From Cognataquiflexum gelatinilyticum (GTDB lineage: Bacteria; Bacteroidota; Bacteroidia; Cytophagales; Cyclobacteriaceae): 64,000 bases of DNA. The notes under the pieces were generated by a model. The model ran no database searches, was not told the origin of the DNA, and was given only the letters and a program-made list of their open reading frames with translations. The stretch covers positions 186,001 to 250,000 of the forward strand of contig NZ_JANAEZ010000004.1 in assembly GCF_024813435.1 (NCBI RefSeq). The letters are read 5' to 3'. Positions within the stretch are counted from its first letter, which is position 1. Every line of letters begins with the position of its first letter. This document shows positions 33,582 through 43,108 of the stretch, one piece after another. Both the position numbers and the translations under genes were made by a program.

Positions 33582-34027
33582 AACCGGAATTTTTGCAGAA
33601 ACTTTATTTTTTGGATACTGCTCCATTAATATATTTGATTGAAGGAAATTCCCAATATCAAGAAACATTGAATGTATTTTTTAAAGCCAATGAAGATGGG
33701 GGAATCTTAATGGCATCGTCTGTTTTAACTATCACCGAGATTTTAATTCAACCTTTTAAATTGGGTAAATATGAATTGGCCTTGAAATACAGGCAAATTC
33801 TTTCCGGTTCCGATAATTTCAATATTTTCGATATCAATCAAGAAACAGCATTTCAAGCAGCAGAGTTGAGGGCGAAGTATGGTATAAAAACCCCTGATGC
33901 TATCCAAATTGCTTCCGGAATCCAATCAAAATCTGACTATTTTTTAACAAATGACTTTCAATTAAAAAAAGTAAAAGAGATTGAAGTCATATTGATTAAT
34001 GAGCTTTCAGAAATTATTTTAAAATAA
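33572..34027 (+). CDS. PIN-domain protein, VapC-type toxin
   Basis: A 151-residue PIN-domain endonuclease. The acidic triad is visible in FLDTAPLIYLIEG (Asp at ~15), TITEIL and TPDAIQIAS, with the late TNDFQLKK motif. It starts at a GTG inside the antitoxin gene; no ATG is available near the conserved start, and the overlap is typical of toxin-antitoxin pairs. Targets of VapC toxins are tRNA or rRNA; the target here is unknown. Confidence 0.82.
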   Translation: MGLKPEFLQKLYFLDTAPLIYLIEGNSQYQETLNVFFKANEDGGILMASSVLTITEILIQPFKLGKYELALKYRQILSGSDNFNIFDINQETAFQAAELRAKYGIKTPDAIQIASGIQSKSDYFLTNDFQLKKVKEIEVILINELSEIILK

Positions 34028-34040
34028 ATGAACTAAGAAA

Positions 34041-35339
34041 ATGAAAATCCGATCACTGTTCTTCCTTCTCACATTTCTCCTTTTTTATATACCTTCCTTT
34101 TCGCAAAACCTTTCCAAAACGGAAAAGCAACTGATAGAAACAATTGACAAAAACTACAAGGAAACATTGGCGCTGCTGGAGGAGGGAGTGAATATCAATT
34201 CCGGGACTTTCAACATGCAGGGTGTACGGGAAGTAGGCAGGGTCTTCGAGAGGGAATTTGCAAAAATCGGGTTTGAAACTGAATGGTTTACTCTACCGGA
34301 TTCGCTCAAAAGAGCAGGACATTTTGTAGCTACAAGAAAAGGTACCAAGGGTAAAAAGCTGTTTTTCATAGGTCATCTGGATACTGTTTTTGAAAGAGAC
34401 ATGCCTTTCTATCCTTTTACCATGGTCAACGACTCCACGGCCAAAGGGCAGGGCGTCAATGACATGAAAGGTGGAAATGTGATGGTCTTTGCGACTTTGA
34501 AGGCAATGGAGGAATTGGGTTTGTTAAAAGATCGGACTGTCACGGTTTATTTTCCAGGCGATGAGGAAAATGCCGGCAGTCCCTCATGGGTAAGTAGATT
34601 GGACTTTGTCGAAAGGGCCAAGCAACATGACTATGCTTTGGGTTACGAGACAGCACAGGGATTCAATACGGCCACTATTGCCAGAAGAGGTGCAAGTGGA
34701 TGGACGTTGAAAACTACCGGAAAACAGGTTCATTCCTCAGGTGTTTTCAGGGAATCGGTGGGGTACGGCGCTATCTATGAGGCCGCGCGGATCCTCAACC
34801 AATTCAGGGAAGAATTGGCAGGCGAGCAATACCTGACATTCAATCCCGGCCAAATCATCGGCGGTTCAGACATCAGCTATGACGGGGATACAGGAGCCGG
34901 AGAAGCATTGGGAAAAACAAACATTGTGTCAAGGGAGGCTTTTGTGACAGGTGATTTGAGGTTTCTTGGTGAAGCCCAGAAAGAGGCAACGCGTGAAAAA
35001 ATGAAACAAATCGTAGCCCAAAACCTGAATGGGACCACGGCAAGCATTGAATTTGAGGATGGGATTCCCTCTATGCCTCCGACAGAAGGCAATATGGGGT
35101 TGGTCACCATCCTGAGTCAGGTAAGCTTGGACATGGGGTATGGTGAAGTAAAAGCTGGAGATCCGGGTTCAAGGGGCGCAGGTGACATTTCTTATGTCGC
35201 AGATTACCTTGATTGCATCGATGGACTTGGCGCATCCGGTACAGGTGCCCACTCCCCCGCCGAAACCATTAACATGAAACAATACCCCCATCTGATCAAA
35301 AGGAGTACTTTGTTTGTTTATCGGTTATTGAATTTGTGA
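34041..35339 (+). CDS. Secreted M20-family metallopeptidase
   Basis: A 432-residue exported zinc peptidase (signal MKIRSLFFLLTFLLFYIPSFSQ). Metal ligands: the His and Asp of GHLDTVFERD, Asp in GVNDMKGGN, Glu-Glu in PGDEENAGS, and the late His in GAHSPAETINMKQY. The dimerisation domain lies between. It resembles carboxypeptidase-G2-like M20 enzymes that release glutamate or C-terminal residues from peptides or conjugates. It follows the PIN gene by 13 nt, but probably has its own promoter. Confidence 0.88.
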   Translation: MKIRSLFFLLTFLLFYIPSFSQNLSKTEKQLIETIDKNYKETLALLEEGVNINSGTFNMQGVREVGRVFEREFAKIGFETEWFTLPDSLKRAGHFVATRKGTKGKKLFFIGHLDTVFERDMPFYPFTMVNDSTAKGQGVNDMKGGNVMVFATLKAMEELGLLKDRTVTVYFPGDEENAGSPSWVSRLDFVERAKQHDYALGYETAQGFNTATIARRGASGWTLKTTGKQVHSSGVFRESVGYGAIYEAARILNQFREELAGEQYLTFNPGQIIGGSDISYDGDTGAGEALGKTNIVSREAFVTGDLRFLGEAQKEATREKMKQIVAQNLNGTTASIEFEDGIPSMPPTEGNMGLVTILSQVSLDMGYGEVKAGDPGSRGAGDISYVADYLDCIDGLGASGTGAHSPAETINMKQYPHLIKRSTLFVYRLLNL

Positions 35340-35364
35340 TTCATATAAACCAAACCGGATTTTT

Positions 35365-35388
35365 ACTTTGTGTTTTTGTGTCTTCGTG
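35365..35388 (+). repeat. Three degenerate octamers upstream of the GH13 gene
   Basis: ACTTTGTG, TTTTTGTG and TCTTCGTG run in exact 8-nt register in the spacer between the peptidase and GH13 genes. The same CTTTGTGT...CTTCGTGG phrase recurs, as I recall, in spacers of many Bacteroidota genomes. Confidence 0.6.
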
Positions 35389-35414
35389 GGAAACAACTTT
35401 TTATATTTATCCCC

Positions 35415-37298
35415 ATGAACAAACTTCCTACCCAAATCACCTTTTTTGCAACCGTGCTATCAATCCTGATCTGTTGCAACTCGCCCCAGACCCAAATCCC
35501 TGAAGCCAATACCAAAATGGAAACTCCAAATAAAGTGATCGTTTATCAGGTTTTCACCAGGCTTTTTGGCAACACCAATACCACCAACAAACCATGGGGA
35601 ACTTTGGAAGAAAATGGCGTTGGAAAATTCAATGACTTCACGGACAAAGCACTATCAGAAATAAAGTCTTTGGGAGTCACCCACATTTGGTACACAGGAG
35701 TGCCCCATCACGCTTTGATCAATGATTATACCGAATATGGCATTTCCAATGACGACCCCGAGGTAGTCAAAGGGAGGGCAGGTTCGCCTTATGCCGTCAA
35801 AGACTACTATAATGTCAATCCTGACCTAGCAGAGAATCCGGAAACACGATTGGAGGAATTTGAAGCCTTGATCGCAAGAACGCATCACCAAGGCATGAAA
35901 GTCATCATAGACATTGTCCCCAACCATGTTGCAAGGAGATATGAAGGAAAAAGCAATCCCGAAGGAGTAAAGGATTTTGGCGCAGGTGACGACACTTCGG
36001 TCGAATACAAAAGAAACAATAACTTCTATTATATACCTGGCAAGGATTTTAAAGTTCCGGCACCATTGGACAATTACAAGCCTTTGGGAGGCAAAGCACA
36101 TCCATTGGTAGACGGAAAGTTTGATGAATCTCCCGCCAAATGGACAGGAAACGGTTCACGTGAAGCCCAGCCACACTTTCATGATTGGTATGAAACGGTC
36201 AAGATCAACTACGGAATCAAACCGGATGGCAGCAAGGATTTCATAGAATTGCCGGCTGACTTTGCGCAGAAAGATTACAAAGCGCATTATGAATTCTGGC
36301 AAGACAAAGATGTCCCCGATTCCTGGGTCAAATTTAAAGATATAGCCTTGTACTGGATCGAAAAAGGCGTGGATGGGTTCCGCTATGACATGGCAGAAAT
36401 GGTTCCTGTGGAATTTTGGAGCTATATGAACTCTGCCATCAAGATGAACAATCCCGATGCTTTCCTTTTGGCAGAAATATACAATCCCAAGGAGTACCGG
36501 AATTATATCCATTTGGGGAAAATGGATTACCTCTACGACAAAGTAGAACTTTACGACACGCTCAAAAACATCATGCAGGGAAAGGGCTCCACGGACAACA
36601 TCCTCCCGATCCAAAAGGGATTGGCAGATATTGACAAGCACATGCTACACTTTCTTGAAAATCATGACGAGCAACGCATCGCAAGTCTGGGATTTGCAGG
36701 CAATGCAGAAAAGGGAAAACCTGCCATGGTCGTGTCGGCTATGATCGGTTCATCGCCAACGATGATATATTTCGGACAGGAAGTCGGCGAACCCGGTGCT
36801 GAAAAAGCCGGATTTGGATCTCCGACGAGAACATCCATCTTTGATTATATCGGTGTTCCCCATCACCAGAGATGGATGAACGGAGGAAAATTTGATGGAG
36901 GACAATCATCTGAAGCTGAAAAATCCCTGAGAGACTTTTATAGCCGACTCTTAAATTTCACCAAAACAAGTCCTGCTTTAGCAGGAAATTTTACAGACAT
37001 ACACAGCCATAACAGACAAAATACCGAATGGTATAATGACCGGGTTTTTTCATTTGTCAGATGGAATGAAAACCAAAAACTGGTCATCATTTCCAATTTT
37101 GATGCATCCGAATCCTACGGATTTGACCTTGAACTTCCCTCCGAAATCATCCAAACCTTGGGTCTGAGTGAAGGCGAATACCCGCTGTCTGAAAAACTGT
37201 ATGGCGCTGTCAATCCTGTTTTGAAAATCCAGGAAGGGAAGGGAAAAGTAAGGGTAGAATTGAAGCCTTTGGAGAGTTGGGTATTAGAAATCCTATAG
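35415..37298 (+). CDS. GH13-family alpha-amylase-type lipoprotein
   Basis: A 627-residue glycoside hydrolase of family 13. The four catalytic blocks are DIVPNHVA, GFRYDMAEM (nucleophile Asp), LLAEIYNP (general acid Glu) and FLENHDEQR (transition-state Asp). The N-terminus (MNKLPTQITFFATVLSILICCNS) is a lipoprotein signal with adjacent Cys20-Cys21, so the enzyme is probably anchored in the outer membrane. Start: the ATG at 35415 is chosen over one at 35370, which lies in the spacer and adds a nonsignal segment. It probably hydrolyses or transfers alpha-glucans; no SusCD pair is nearby. Confidence 0.9.
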   Translation: MNKLPTQITFFATVLSILICCNSPQTQIPEANTKMETPNKVIVYQVFTRLFGNTNTTNKPWGTLEENGVGKFNDFTDKALSEIKSLGVTHIWYTGVPHHALINDYTEYGISNDDPEVVKGRAGSPYAVKDYYNVNPDLAENPETRLEEFEALIARTHHQGMKVIIDIVPNHVARRYEGKSNPEGVKDFGAGDDTSVEYKRNNNFYYIPGKDFKVPAPLDNYKPLGGKAHPLVDGKFDESPAKWTGNGSREAQPHFHDWYETVKINYGIKPDGSKDFIELPADFAQKDYKAHYEFWQDKDVPDSWVKFKDIALYWIEKGVDGFRYDMAEMVPVEFWSYMNSAIKMNNPDAFLLAEIYNPKEYRNYIHLGKMDYLYDKVELYDTLKNIMQGKGSTDNILPIQKGLADIDKHMLHFLENHDEQRIASLGFAGNAEKGKPAMVVSAMIGSSPTMIYFGQEVGEPGAEKAGFGSPTRTSIFDYIGVPHHQRWMNGGKFDGGQSSEAEKSLRDFYSRLLNFTKTSPALAGNFTDIHSHNRQNTEWYNDRVFSFVRWNENQKLVIISNFDASESYGFDLELPSEIIQTLGLSEGEYPLSEKLYGAVNPVLKIQEGKGKVRVELKPLESWVLEIL

Positions 37299-37385
37299 AT
37301 TTACGAAACCAAGCCTGGTAATAGTGCTTTCCGTTTCCCAATAAACCCACCTATATTCTGATACCCTGATCTAGATATACGGAAA

Positions 37386-38297
37386 ATGGCAGATACCCCA
37401 CACATTGCCTTCATCGTCCACGGAAAAATTAAAGCCAAATCCCGATTATTGGCGAAGCTCTCAGAGCATTTCCAATCTATTGGAACCTTGACATTCTTCA
37501 CAACGAAACCGGATATGTGTGGATTAAAATGCTCTTCGGAAGCTCTTCGAAAAGGCGCAACTATATTAATTGCTGTGGGAGGTGACGGGACTGTCAATGA
37601 AGTAGCAAATGCCATTTTAACCAATCCAAAAGCTTCAGAGCTAAAAATGGGTATTCTTCCTTTTGGAAAAGGAAATGATTTCTGTAGAAGTTTAGGAATA
37701 ACCAAAGACTTGGCCGCCCTCCGAAAAAATATTCTTTTCGCCAAATCAAGACTGATTGATGTTGCAGAGTTGGAGTTTACCGGAAAAGGGGGAACGCCAT
37801 CTAAAAGGTATTTTGTTAATATTGCCGATGTAGGGTTAGGTGGATTTGCTACCCAGATGCTTCGAACAGGAAGGTCCATTTGGGGCTCCAGTATGACTTA
37901 TTTCTTTGTCATTTTACGCTCCTTTTTATTTTACAAACCAGTCAAAGTCAAATTCTTTTCTGAAAATTTTGAATTAGAAAGTCCGGCAATGAGTATCTGC
38001 ATGGCAAATGGAAAATACTTTGCTAGTGGTTTAGGAATTGCGCCGGAAGCCAAAGTTGATGATGGATTATTAGATTGGGTTTTTCTCCTCAAAATCTCAG
38101 TTTGGGATTACTTGAAAAAACTTCCACAACTAAAAAAAGGGAGGAAAATCCAACACCCCCAAGTATCCTATGGTCAAGGGACGCAATGCAAAATCACCGG
38201 TGAACATCCAATACCTATAGATATGGATGGGGAGTTTGTTGGCTTTACACCATTGACATGCAGAATTGCGCCCTCCGCTTTATCCATTTTGGCATAA
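37386..38297 (+). CDS. Diacylglycerol-kinase-like lipid kinase
   Basis: A 303-residue protein of the DAGK catalytic/YegS-type lipid kinase family. The nucleotide-binding motifs are VGGDGTVNEVANAIL and LPFGKGNDFCRSLG, and the second domain contains SICMANGKYFASGLGIAPEAKVDDGLLDWVFL. The substrate (diacylglycerol, sphingoid base or phosphatidylglycerol) is unknown. It ends just before a bidirectional terminator shared with dnaN. Confidence 0.88.
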   Translation: MADTPHIAFIVHGKIKAKSRLLAKLSEHFQSIGTLTFFTTKPDMCGLKCSSEALRKGATILIAVGGDGTVNEVANAILTNPKASELKMGILPFGKGNDFCRSLGITKDLAALRKNILFAKSRLIDVAELEFTGKGGTPSKRYFVNIADVGLGGFATQMLRTGRSIWGSSMTYFFVILRSFLFYKPVKVKFFSENFELESPAMSICMANGKYFASGLGIAPEAKVDDGLLDWVFLLKISVWDYLKKLPQLKKGRKIQHPQVSYGQGTQCKITGEHPIPIDMDGEFVGFTPLTCRIAPSALSILA

Positions 38298-38302
38298 AAA
38301 AA

Positions 38303-38324
38303 AGGAACCGATTTCTCGGTTCCT
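38303..38324. terminator. Bidirectional terminator between lipid kinase and dnaN
   Basis: A perfect 9-bp stem (AGGAACCGA / TCGGTTCCT, loop TTTC) with A-run on the left and T-run on the right between convergent genes. Confidence 0.85.
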
Positions 38325-38346
38325 CTATTTTTTTGAAAATCTAATT

Positions 38347-39471
38347 TTATACGTAGTTGTTTAACATTACCGGCATCACCAGCATCAGGATATCTTCATT
38401 GTCTGACTTGCCAGATGGTACGATCAACCCTGCCCTGTTTGGTGCAGAAAACTTCAAAGTCACTTCTTTGGAAGAAAGGTTATTCAACATTTCCACCAAG
38501 AATTTTGCATTGAATCCGATCTCAATATCTTCACCGTCATGGTCACATGACAATCTTTCATTTGCTTCGTTGGAGAAATCAAGGTCTTCAGCAGAGATCT
38601 GCAATTCACTTCCTGTCAATTTTAACCTTACCTGATGGGTAGTCTTATTTGCATAGATGGCGATCCTTCTCAGTGAACCCAAAAACTCCAACCTGTCGAT
38701 GGTCATGTGGTTTGGATTGTCCACAGGGATGACATTTTCATAATCCGGGAATCTCTCATCGATCAACCTACAGATCATCTTGATGCTGTTGAATTTGAAG
38801 TAAGCGTTGGAATTGTTGAACTCAACTGCTACCGGAACATTTTCGGAAGGCAGAGTTGATTTCAAAAGGTTGAGTGCTTTTCGCGGGATGATGATGCTTG
38901 CACCATCTGCTGCTGCTACATCTACCCTTCTGTATCTTACCAATCGGTGTCCGTCAGTAGCAACAAAAGTAGTGTTGGTGCTGCTCAGGTTGATATAAAC
39001 CCCGGTCATGGCAGGTCGCAACTCGTCGTTGCTGGTTGCGAAAATCGTATTGGAGATCGCAGAGCTCAATATTTCAGTAGACATGTCCACTGAGGTTGGG
39101 TTAGTCACCGTTGGGATTTTTGGGAAATCCGTTGCGTTTTCCCCTGCCAGCTTGTAGCGTCCATTGTCAGAACTGATTTCGATACTGTAAGTATCTTGGT
39201 CAATGCTGAAAGTGACAGGCTGTTCAGGAAGGTTTTTAAGTGTTTCGATCAGAATCTTTGCAGGAACAGCAATGTTTCCGTCCTCCCTTGCCTCGACATC
39301 TATCTCTGTAATCATGGAAGTCTGCAAATCAGACGCTGTAATGGTCAATTTCCCTGCTTTGATTTCAAAAAGGAAATTTTCCAAAATCGGAACCACTGGA
39401 TTGGTAGTTACTACGCCGTTGATTGCTGAAAGCTGTTTTAAGAGTGCATTAGAAGAAACAATAAATTTCAT
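38347..39471 (-). CDS. dnaN: DNA polymerase III sliding clamp (beta)
   Basis: The ring-shaped processivity clamp of the replicative polymerase. It has 374 residues with the three repeated clamp domains and the usual start MKFIVSSNALLKQLSAINGVV, ATDGHRLV in the second domain and the C-terminal VMPVMLNNYV (family consensus MPMRL). It is not next to dnaA, as is frequent in Bacteroidota. Confidence 0.96.
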   Translation of the reverse strand: MKFIVSSNALLKQLSAINGVVTTNPVVPILENFLFEIKAGKLTITASDLQTSMITEIDVEAREDGNIAVPAKILIETLKNLPEQPVTFSIDQDTYSIEISSDNGRYKLAGENATDFPKIPTVTNPTSVDMSTEILSSAISNTIFATSNDELRPAMTGVYINLSSTNTTFVATDGHRLVRYRRVDVAAADGASIIIPRKALNLLKSTLPSENVPVAVEFNNSNAYFKFNSIKMICRLIDERFPDYENVIPVDNPNHMTIDRLEFLGSLRRIAIYANKTTHQVRLKLTGSELQISAEDLDFSNEANERLSCDHDGEDIEIGFNAKFLVEMLNNLSSKEVTLKFSAPNRAGLIVPSGKSDNEDILMLVMPVMLNNYV

Positions 39472-39608
39472 ATGGGAGGGTCTTTATTTTCGTTTTTTAT
39501 TGAACATGGTAAATTTATAAATAAAATTATAAAAGCTGCCCTTGACTTACACTTTAGAGTAAAAAAATCAGAGGCTTGAAGGATATTTTACCAAATGTTT
39601 TTTGAATT

Positions 39609-41297
39609 TCAACTTCTTTTGGAAAATGTCCGCTTTTTGATGCTGATCCAAACCATCCCCAAGATCGAGAATAAAACCACAGGTACAAGAATGTTGATTA
39701 CCTGCCATTTTGATTTCTCGTTTTGCACCTTGATTTTGTTGAGGGGGCGGATCTGAAACTGTTTGGTCCTGGTGGCAATAATACCCTCAGGTTCTACAAG
39801 ATAACTGATCGCATTCAATAGAAGCTGACGGTTGGCATACTGCACATTGCTAAATGGATCTTGTCCCAAAGGCAGATGATTTCCATCTGTGGGAGTGAGA
39901 TCGCTTTGGAAAAGACTGCCCGTTCCGGCCACAATGACTTTCCCTTGAGATCCAGATTCCTTGAAACCCGTTTTGTCGGCAGCATCAGGTAGAAACCGAT
40001 TTTTGAAAAAAGAAGTAAAATTTCCTTCCAGTAAGTATAGCAAAGGAAGGTTTTTCAATCCAAATTCATTGAGGTCGGGCTCATTTTCCATGTCTACAAA
40101 TGCCAATCTTACCGGTGCAGGGGATTTTTTGGAAAAATCCGAACTGAAAATCAAAGGGGTTTTTCTAACGCCATCTGCCTTTACAGTATCCAAAGAACTT
40201 GAAAACTTAAACATCACCTGATCCAATCCTTTGGTGATGGGGTGTGAAGCCATCTTCCCTGCCAAAACAAAAAACGGCCAAGGCAGTGGGACCAACTGTT
40301 GCTGATCTCCAAAATTACCTGCCATGACAGGATAGCGACCAAAATTCATGTCCTGAATCAAATCTTTGTTGACCCGGACGCCATACCTGAAGAGCAACTG
40401 GTCCAGACCATTTTCAAAAGGCATGGCCACCGTACCCTCTCCGCCAGCCTGCGCCATGTCATAAGCCAAGGCATCAATCATAAAAATGATGTTTCCCCCA
40501 TTCATGAGGTATTGGTCGAGGAGATAAATTTCCGTTTCTGTGTATTTTTCCTTTGGCCCCGAAACGATCATAATTTTGAAAGGGTCTAAGTCAGAAGGTT
40601 TTTTTGCCTGCTCCAAGGGGACTTTGTACACCTCATAATTATCAGCGAGTGCCTCCACAATCCCAAATCCCTCATCAACACTCAGTTCTCCCTGCCCCAT
40701 GGCAAGTCCAATTTCAAAAGCCTGTTTGCTGATCAGTTTTCGGATTCCGTTGATCAATTCAAATTCAAGATTTTCCACAGATTGGTTGAGCACCTGATCA
40801 GGTCCCATACCCATTTCTCCCCTTAATAAGAGCGAACCGGTCTCAAATTCAGCATTGCGGATGATTACACCCGGGAAAATGAGTTTTGATTTTTGCCCGC
40901 CATCTTCATTGACATAAAGGTTGGTGGGATTGATGCCGTATTCTGACAATCCTACGATATAGTCTTCTTGTTCCTCTTTTGGCAAGGCCAAGGGATCCTG
41001 ATAATAAAAAGTAATTTTTTGGCTGCTGTAAGCATTGAATGTTCTGATCTTCTCCTCGATTGAGCGCTGAAGCCTCCTCATGCCGCCGGGGAGATTACCG
41101 GTAAGTAATATTTCCACTTCCAAAGGTTCTTCCAATGATTCCAAAACCTCGACGGTCGCAGGATGGAGGGAATACCTTTTGTCTGAAGTCAAGTCAATTC
41201 GATAAGGAACCAATTTCGCCAAAACCCAAATCACAACCAGGATACCGGCAATGATTCCAAGATTTTTTATAAGCGATATGTTGGCGGATCTCTTCAT
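39609..41297 (-). CDS. gldG: Gliding motility ABC transporter auxiliary protein GldG
   Basis: A 562-residue protein: N-terminal membrane segment, a large extracytoplasmic ABC_transp_aux domain (YRIDLTSDKRYSLHPATVEVLESLEEPLEVEILLTG...), and a C-terminal membrane segment (INILVPVVLFSILGMVWISI). As in GldG of Flavobacterium johnsoniae, it is encoded with the permease GldF; its start overlaps the gldF stop by 4 nt. In that model it belongs to the GldA-GldF-GldG transporter needed for gliding. The substrate is unknown, and its role here is inferred from homology. Confidence 0.9.
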   Translation of the reverse strand: MKRSANISLIKNLGIIAGILVVIWVLAKLVPYRIDLTSDKRYSLHPATVEVLESLEEPLEVEILLTGNLPGGMRRLQRSIEEKIRTFNAYSSQKITFYYQDPLALPKEEQEDYIVGLSEYGINPTNLYVNEDGGQKSKLIFPGVIIRNAEFETGSLLLRGEMGMGPDQVLNQSVENLEFELINGIRKLISKQAFEIGLAMGQGELSVDEGFGIVEALADNYEVYKVPLEQAKKPSDLDPFKIMIVSGPKEKYTETEIYLLDQYLMNGGNIIFMIDALAYDMAQAGGEGTVAMPFENGLDQLLFRYGVRVNKDLIQDMNFGRYPVMAGNFGDQQQLVPLPWPFFVLAGKMASHPITKGLDQVMFKFSSSLDTVKADGVRKTPLIFSSDFSKKSPAPVRLAFVDMENEPDLNEFGLKNLPLLYLLEGNFTSFFKNRFLPDAADKTGFKESGSQGKVIVAGTGSLFQSDLTPTDGNHLPLGQDPFSNVQYANRQLLLNAISYLVEPEGIIATRTKQFQIRPLNKIKVQNEKSKWQVINILVPVVLFSILGMVWISIKKRTFSKRS

Positions 41298-42016
41298 TTT
41301 CTACGGATTAAAATTCCCGTCAAACCCAACATCAATACAATCACGGAAAGAAAATAAGCAATATTCTGTGCGTCAATCACCCCCCGACTCATACTTTGGT
41401 AATGATAACTCAGGCTCATTTCTTCCAAAAACAAAGCAAACGGACTCATCACCTGAAGCTGCACCAAGGCCGTCAGCCCAAAATAAAGCAGGAACGAAAT
41501 AAAAACTCCTAAGATAAATGCCACGATCTGATGTGAAGTCAAGGCCGATCCCAATATCCCGATAGAGGCAAAAACCGCCCCTATAAACACCAATCCGATC
41601 CATGAACCAAAGAAACCTGCATGGTCAATATTTCCCACAGGATCTCCCAACTGAACGATACTGTAGTAGTAAACCAAGGTGAGAAGCAAAGCCACCACGA
41701 TCAAAGTCAGGGCAGCAGCGTATTTGGCAACAATGATTTTGGGAATGGAAAGCGGGGAAGTCATGAGGATTTCCCATGTTCCGGACTTCCTTTCCTCGGC
41801 AATCATCTTCATGGTAATGGCCGGAACAAGGAATGTGAAAACATAAGGAGTGTACACGAATAAGGGCTCCAAGTCTGCAAATCCATATTCCAAGACGGAA
41901 GTGTCAGGAAATACCCAAACAATCAAACCCAACGAAACCAAAAAGACCCCAAGGATAAGGTACCCGCTCAGGTTACTGAAAAATCCATTGACTTCCTTCC
42001 AATACAGTGCACGCAT
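41294..42016 (-). CDS. gldF: Gliding motility ABC transporter permease GldF
   Basis: A 240-residue ABC-2-type permease with six hydrophobic segments. MRALYWKEVNGFFSNLSGYLILGVFL at the start and the TMKMIAEERKSGTWEILMTSPLSIPKII cytoplasmic block are typical of GldF/NosY-like permeases. It lies between gldA (4-nt gap) and gldG (4-nt overlap), so a transporter operon. Confidence 0.92.
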   Translation of the reverse strand: MRALYWKEVNGFFSNLSGYLILGVFLVSLGLIVWVFPDTSVLEYGFADLEPLFVYTPYVFTFLVPAITMKMIAEERKSGTWEILMTSPLSIPKIIVAKYAAALTLIVVALLLTLVYYYSIVQLGDPVGNIDHAGFFGSWIGLVFIGAVFASIGILGSALTSHQIVAFILGVFISFLLYFGLTALVQLQVMSPFALFLEEMSLSYHYQSMSRGVIDAQNIAYFLSVIVLMLGLTGILIRRK

Positions 42017-42020
42017 CGGC

Positions 42021-42926
42021 TTAGCTTTGGGTGATTTGGTGAAAAATAGATTCGAGGTTCTTTTCCTTTAGCTGAATGCTGACGAGTGTCAGATTCCTTT
42101 CCTGAAGGATTTGAAGTAATTCTTTTCTTGCAACAGCGGCATCTTTTACCTTAAGCTGAATGGCTTTATCGGAGTTGGAAAAAGTGATTTCGCCTATGGG
42201 CGCAAACCATTCCAACAAAAGGGATTCCTCTGTTTCCAATATCAAAACTGATTTGCCTGCTTCGGATTTTAGGTTTTTCAAGAGGTCCGAAGCAACGATT
42301 TTTCCTTTGGATATAATGACAACTTTGTCGCAAATGGCTTCCACTTCCTGCATGATGTGGGTGCTGAGAATCAATGTTTTGTTTGCGCTGATATTTTTGA
42401 TCAGTTTCCTTATCTCTACCAGTTGGTTGGGATCGAGGCCTGTGGTGGGTTCATCGAGAATAATCACTTCCGGATCATGGATGAGTGCTTTCGCCAAGCC
42501 AACCCGCTGTCTGTATCCTTTGGAAAGTTGGGATATTTTCTTGTGGGCTTCGACTTCCAATCCACAAAGCGGAATCAGTTCTTCAATCCTATTTTTTAGG
42601 GAATTTCCCTTTAGTCCGTAAAGTCCCCCTATAAAATCCAAAAACTCCCGGATGTACATGTCATGGTAAAGCGGATTGTGTTCGGGAAGATAACCGACCA
42701 AGCGGCTGACTTCTTTGGGATTCTGAAGGACAGAAAGTCCATTGACAAGGACATCACCCTGATCGGGCAAAATAAAGCCCGTCGCAATTTTCATGGTGGT
42801 GGATTTGCCGGCACCGTTAGGACCCAAAAACCCCAAAACCTCTCCCTTCTCTGCCACAAAAGAAACCTCATCCAGCGCCTTTTGGGAACCGTAAGTTTTT
42901 GTCAGCCTGTTTACTTCTAATGACAT
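42021..42926 (-). CDS. gldA: Gliding motility ABC transporter ATP-binding subunit GldA
   Basis: A 301-residue ABC ATPase: Walker A GPNGAGKSTT, Q-loop LPEHNPLYHDMY, signature LSKGYRQRVGLAKAL, Walker B VIILDEPTTGLDP and H-loop LSTHIM. The C-terminal extension (LKSEAGKSVLILETEESLL...) is of the GldA type. It is contiguous with gldF and gldG here, whereas in F. johnsoniae gldA is separate. A hairpin terminator lies 60 nt upstream of its start. Confidence 0.92.
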   Translation of the reverse strand: MSLEVNRLTKTYGSQKALDEVSFVAEKGEVLGFLGPNGAGKSTTMKIATGFILPDQGDVLVNGLSVLQNPKEVSRLVGYLPEHNPLYHDMYIREFLDFIGGLYGLKGNSLKNRIEELIPLCGLEVEAHKKISQLSKGYRQRVGLAKALIHDPEVIILDEPTTGLDPNQLVEIRKLIKNISANKTLILSTHIMQEVEAICDKVVIISKGKIVASDLLKNLKSEAGKSVLILETEESLLLEWFAPIGEITFSNSDKAIQLKVKDAAVARKELLQILQERNLTLVSIQLKEKNLESIFHQITQS

Positions 42927-42986
42927 GTGTGGGATTTGGGTGGCTAAATTAAGGACTTGTCATGGCTTAATCAAAGTCTATAAACC

Positions 42987-43007
42987 AAAAAAGGCTTCTA
43001 AGAAGCC
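42987..43007 (-). terminator. Intrinsic terminator for the upstream minus-strand gene
   Basis: On the minus strand GGCTTC-TTA-GAAGCC is followed by TTTTTT. It lies about 370 nt after the end of the DUF5686-type gene and before gldA, so it separates the two transcription units. Confidence 0.72.
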
Positions 43008-43108
43008 CCGATGAAAGTGAAATAACCAAAGGTTATTCATCTTTATTGATATTAAACCTTACAGATGCCAATATAGAAGGCTTTGCGGTAAAATCAAAAT
43101 TTGGGATT

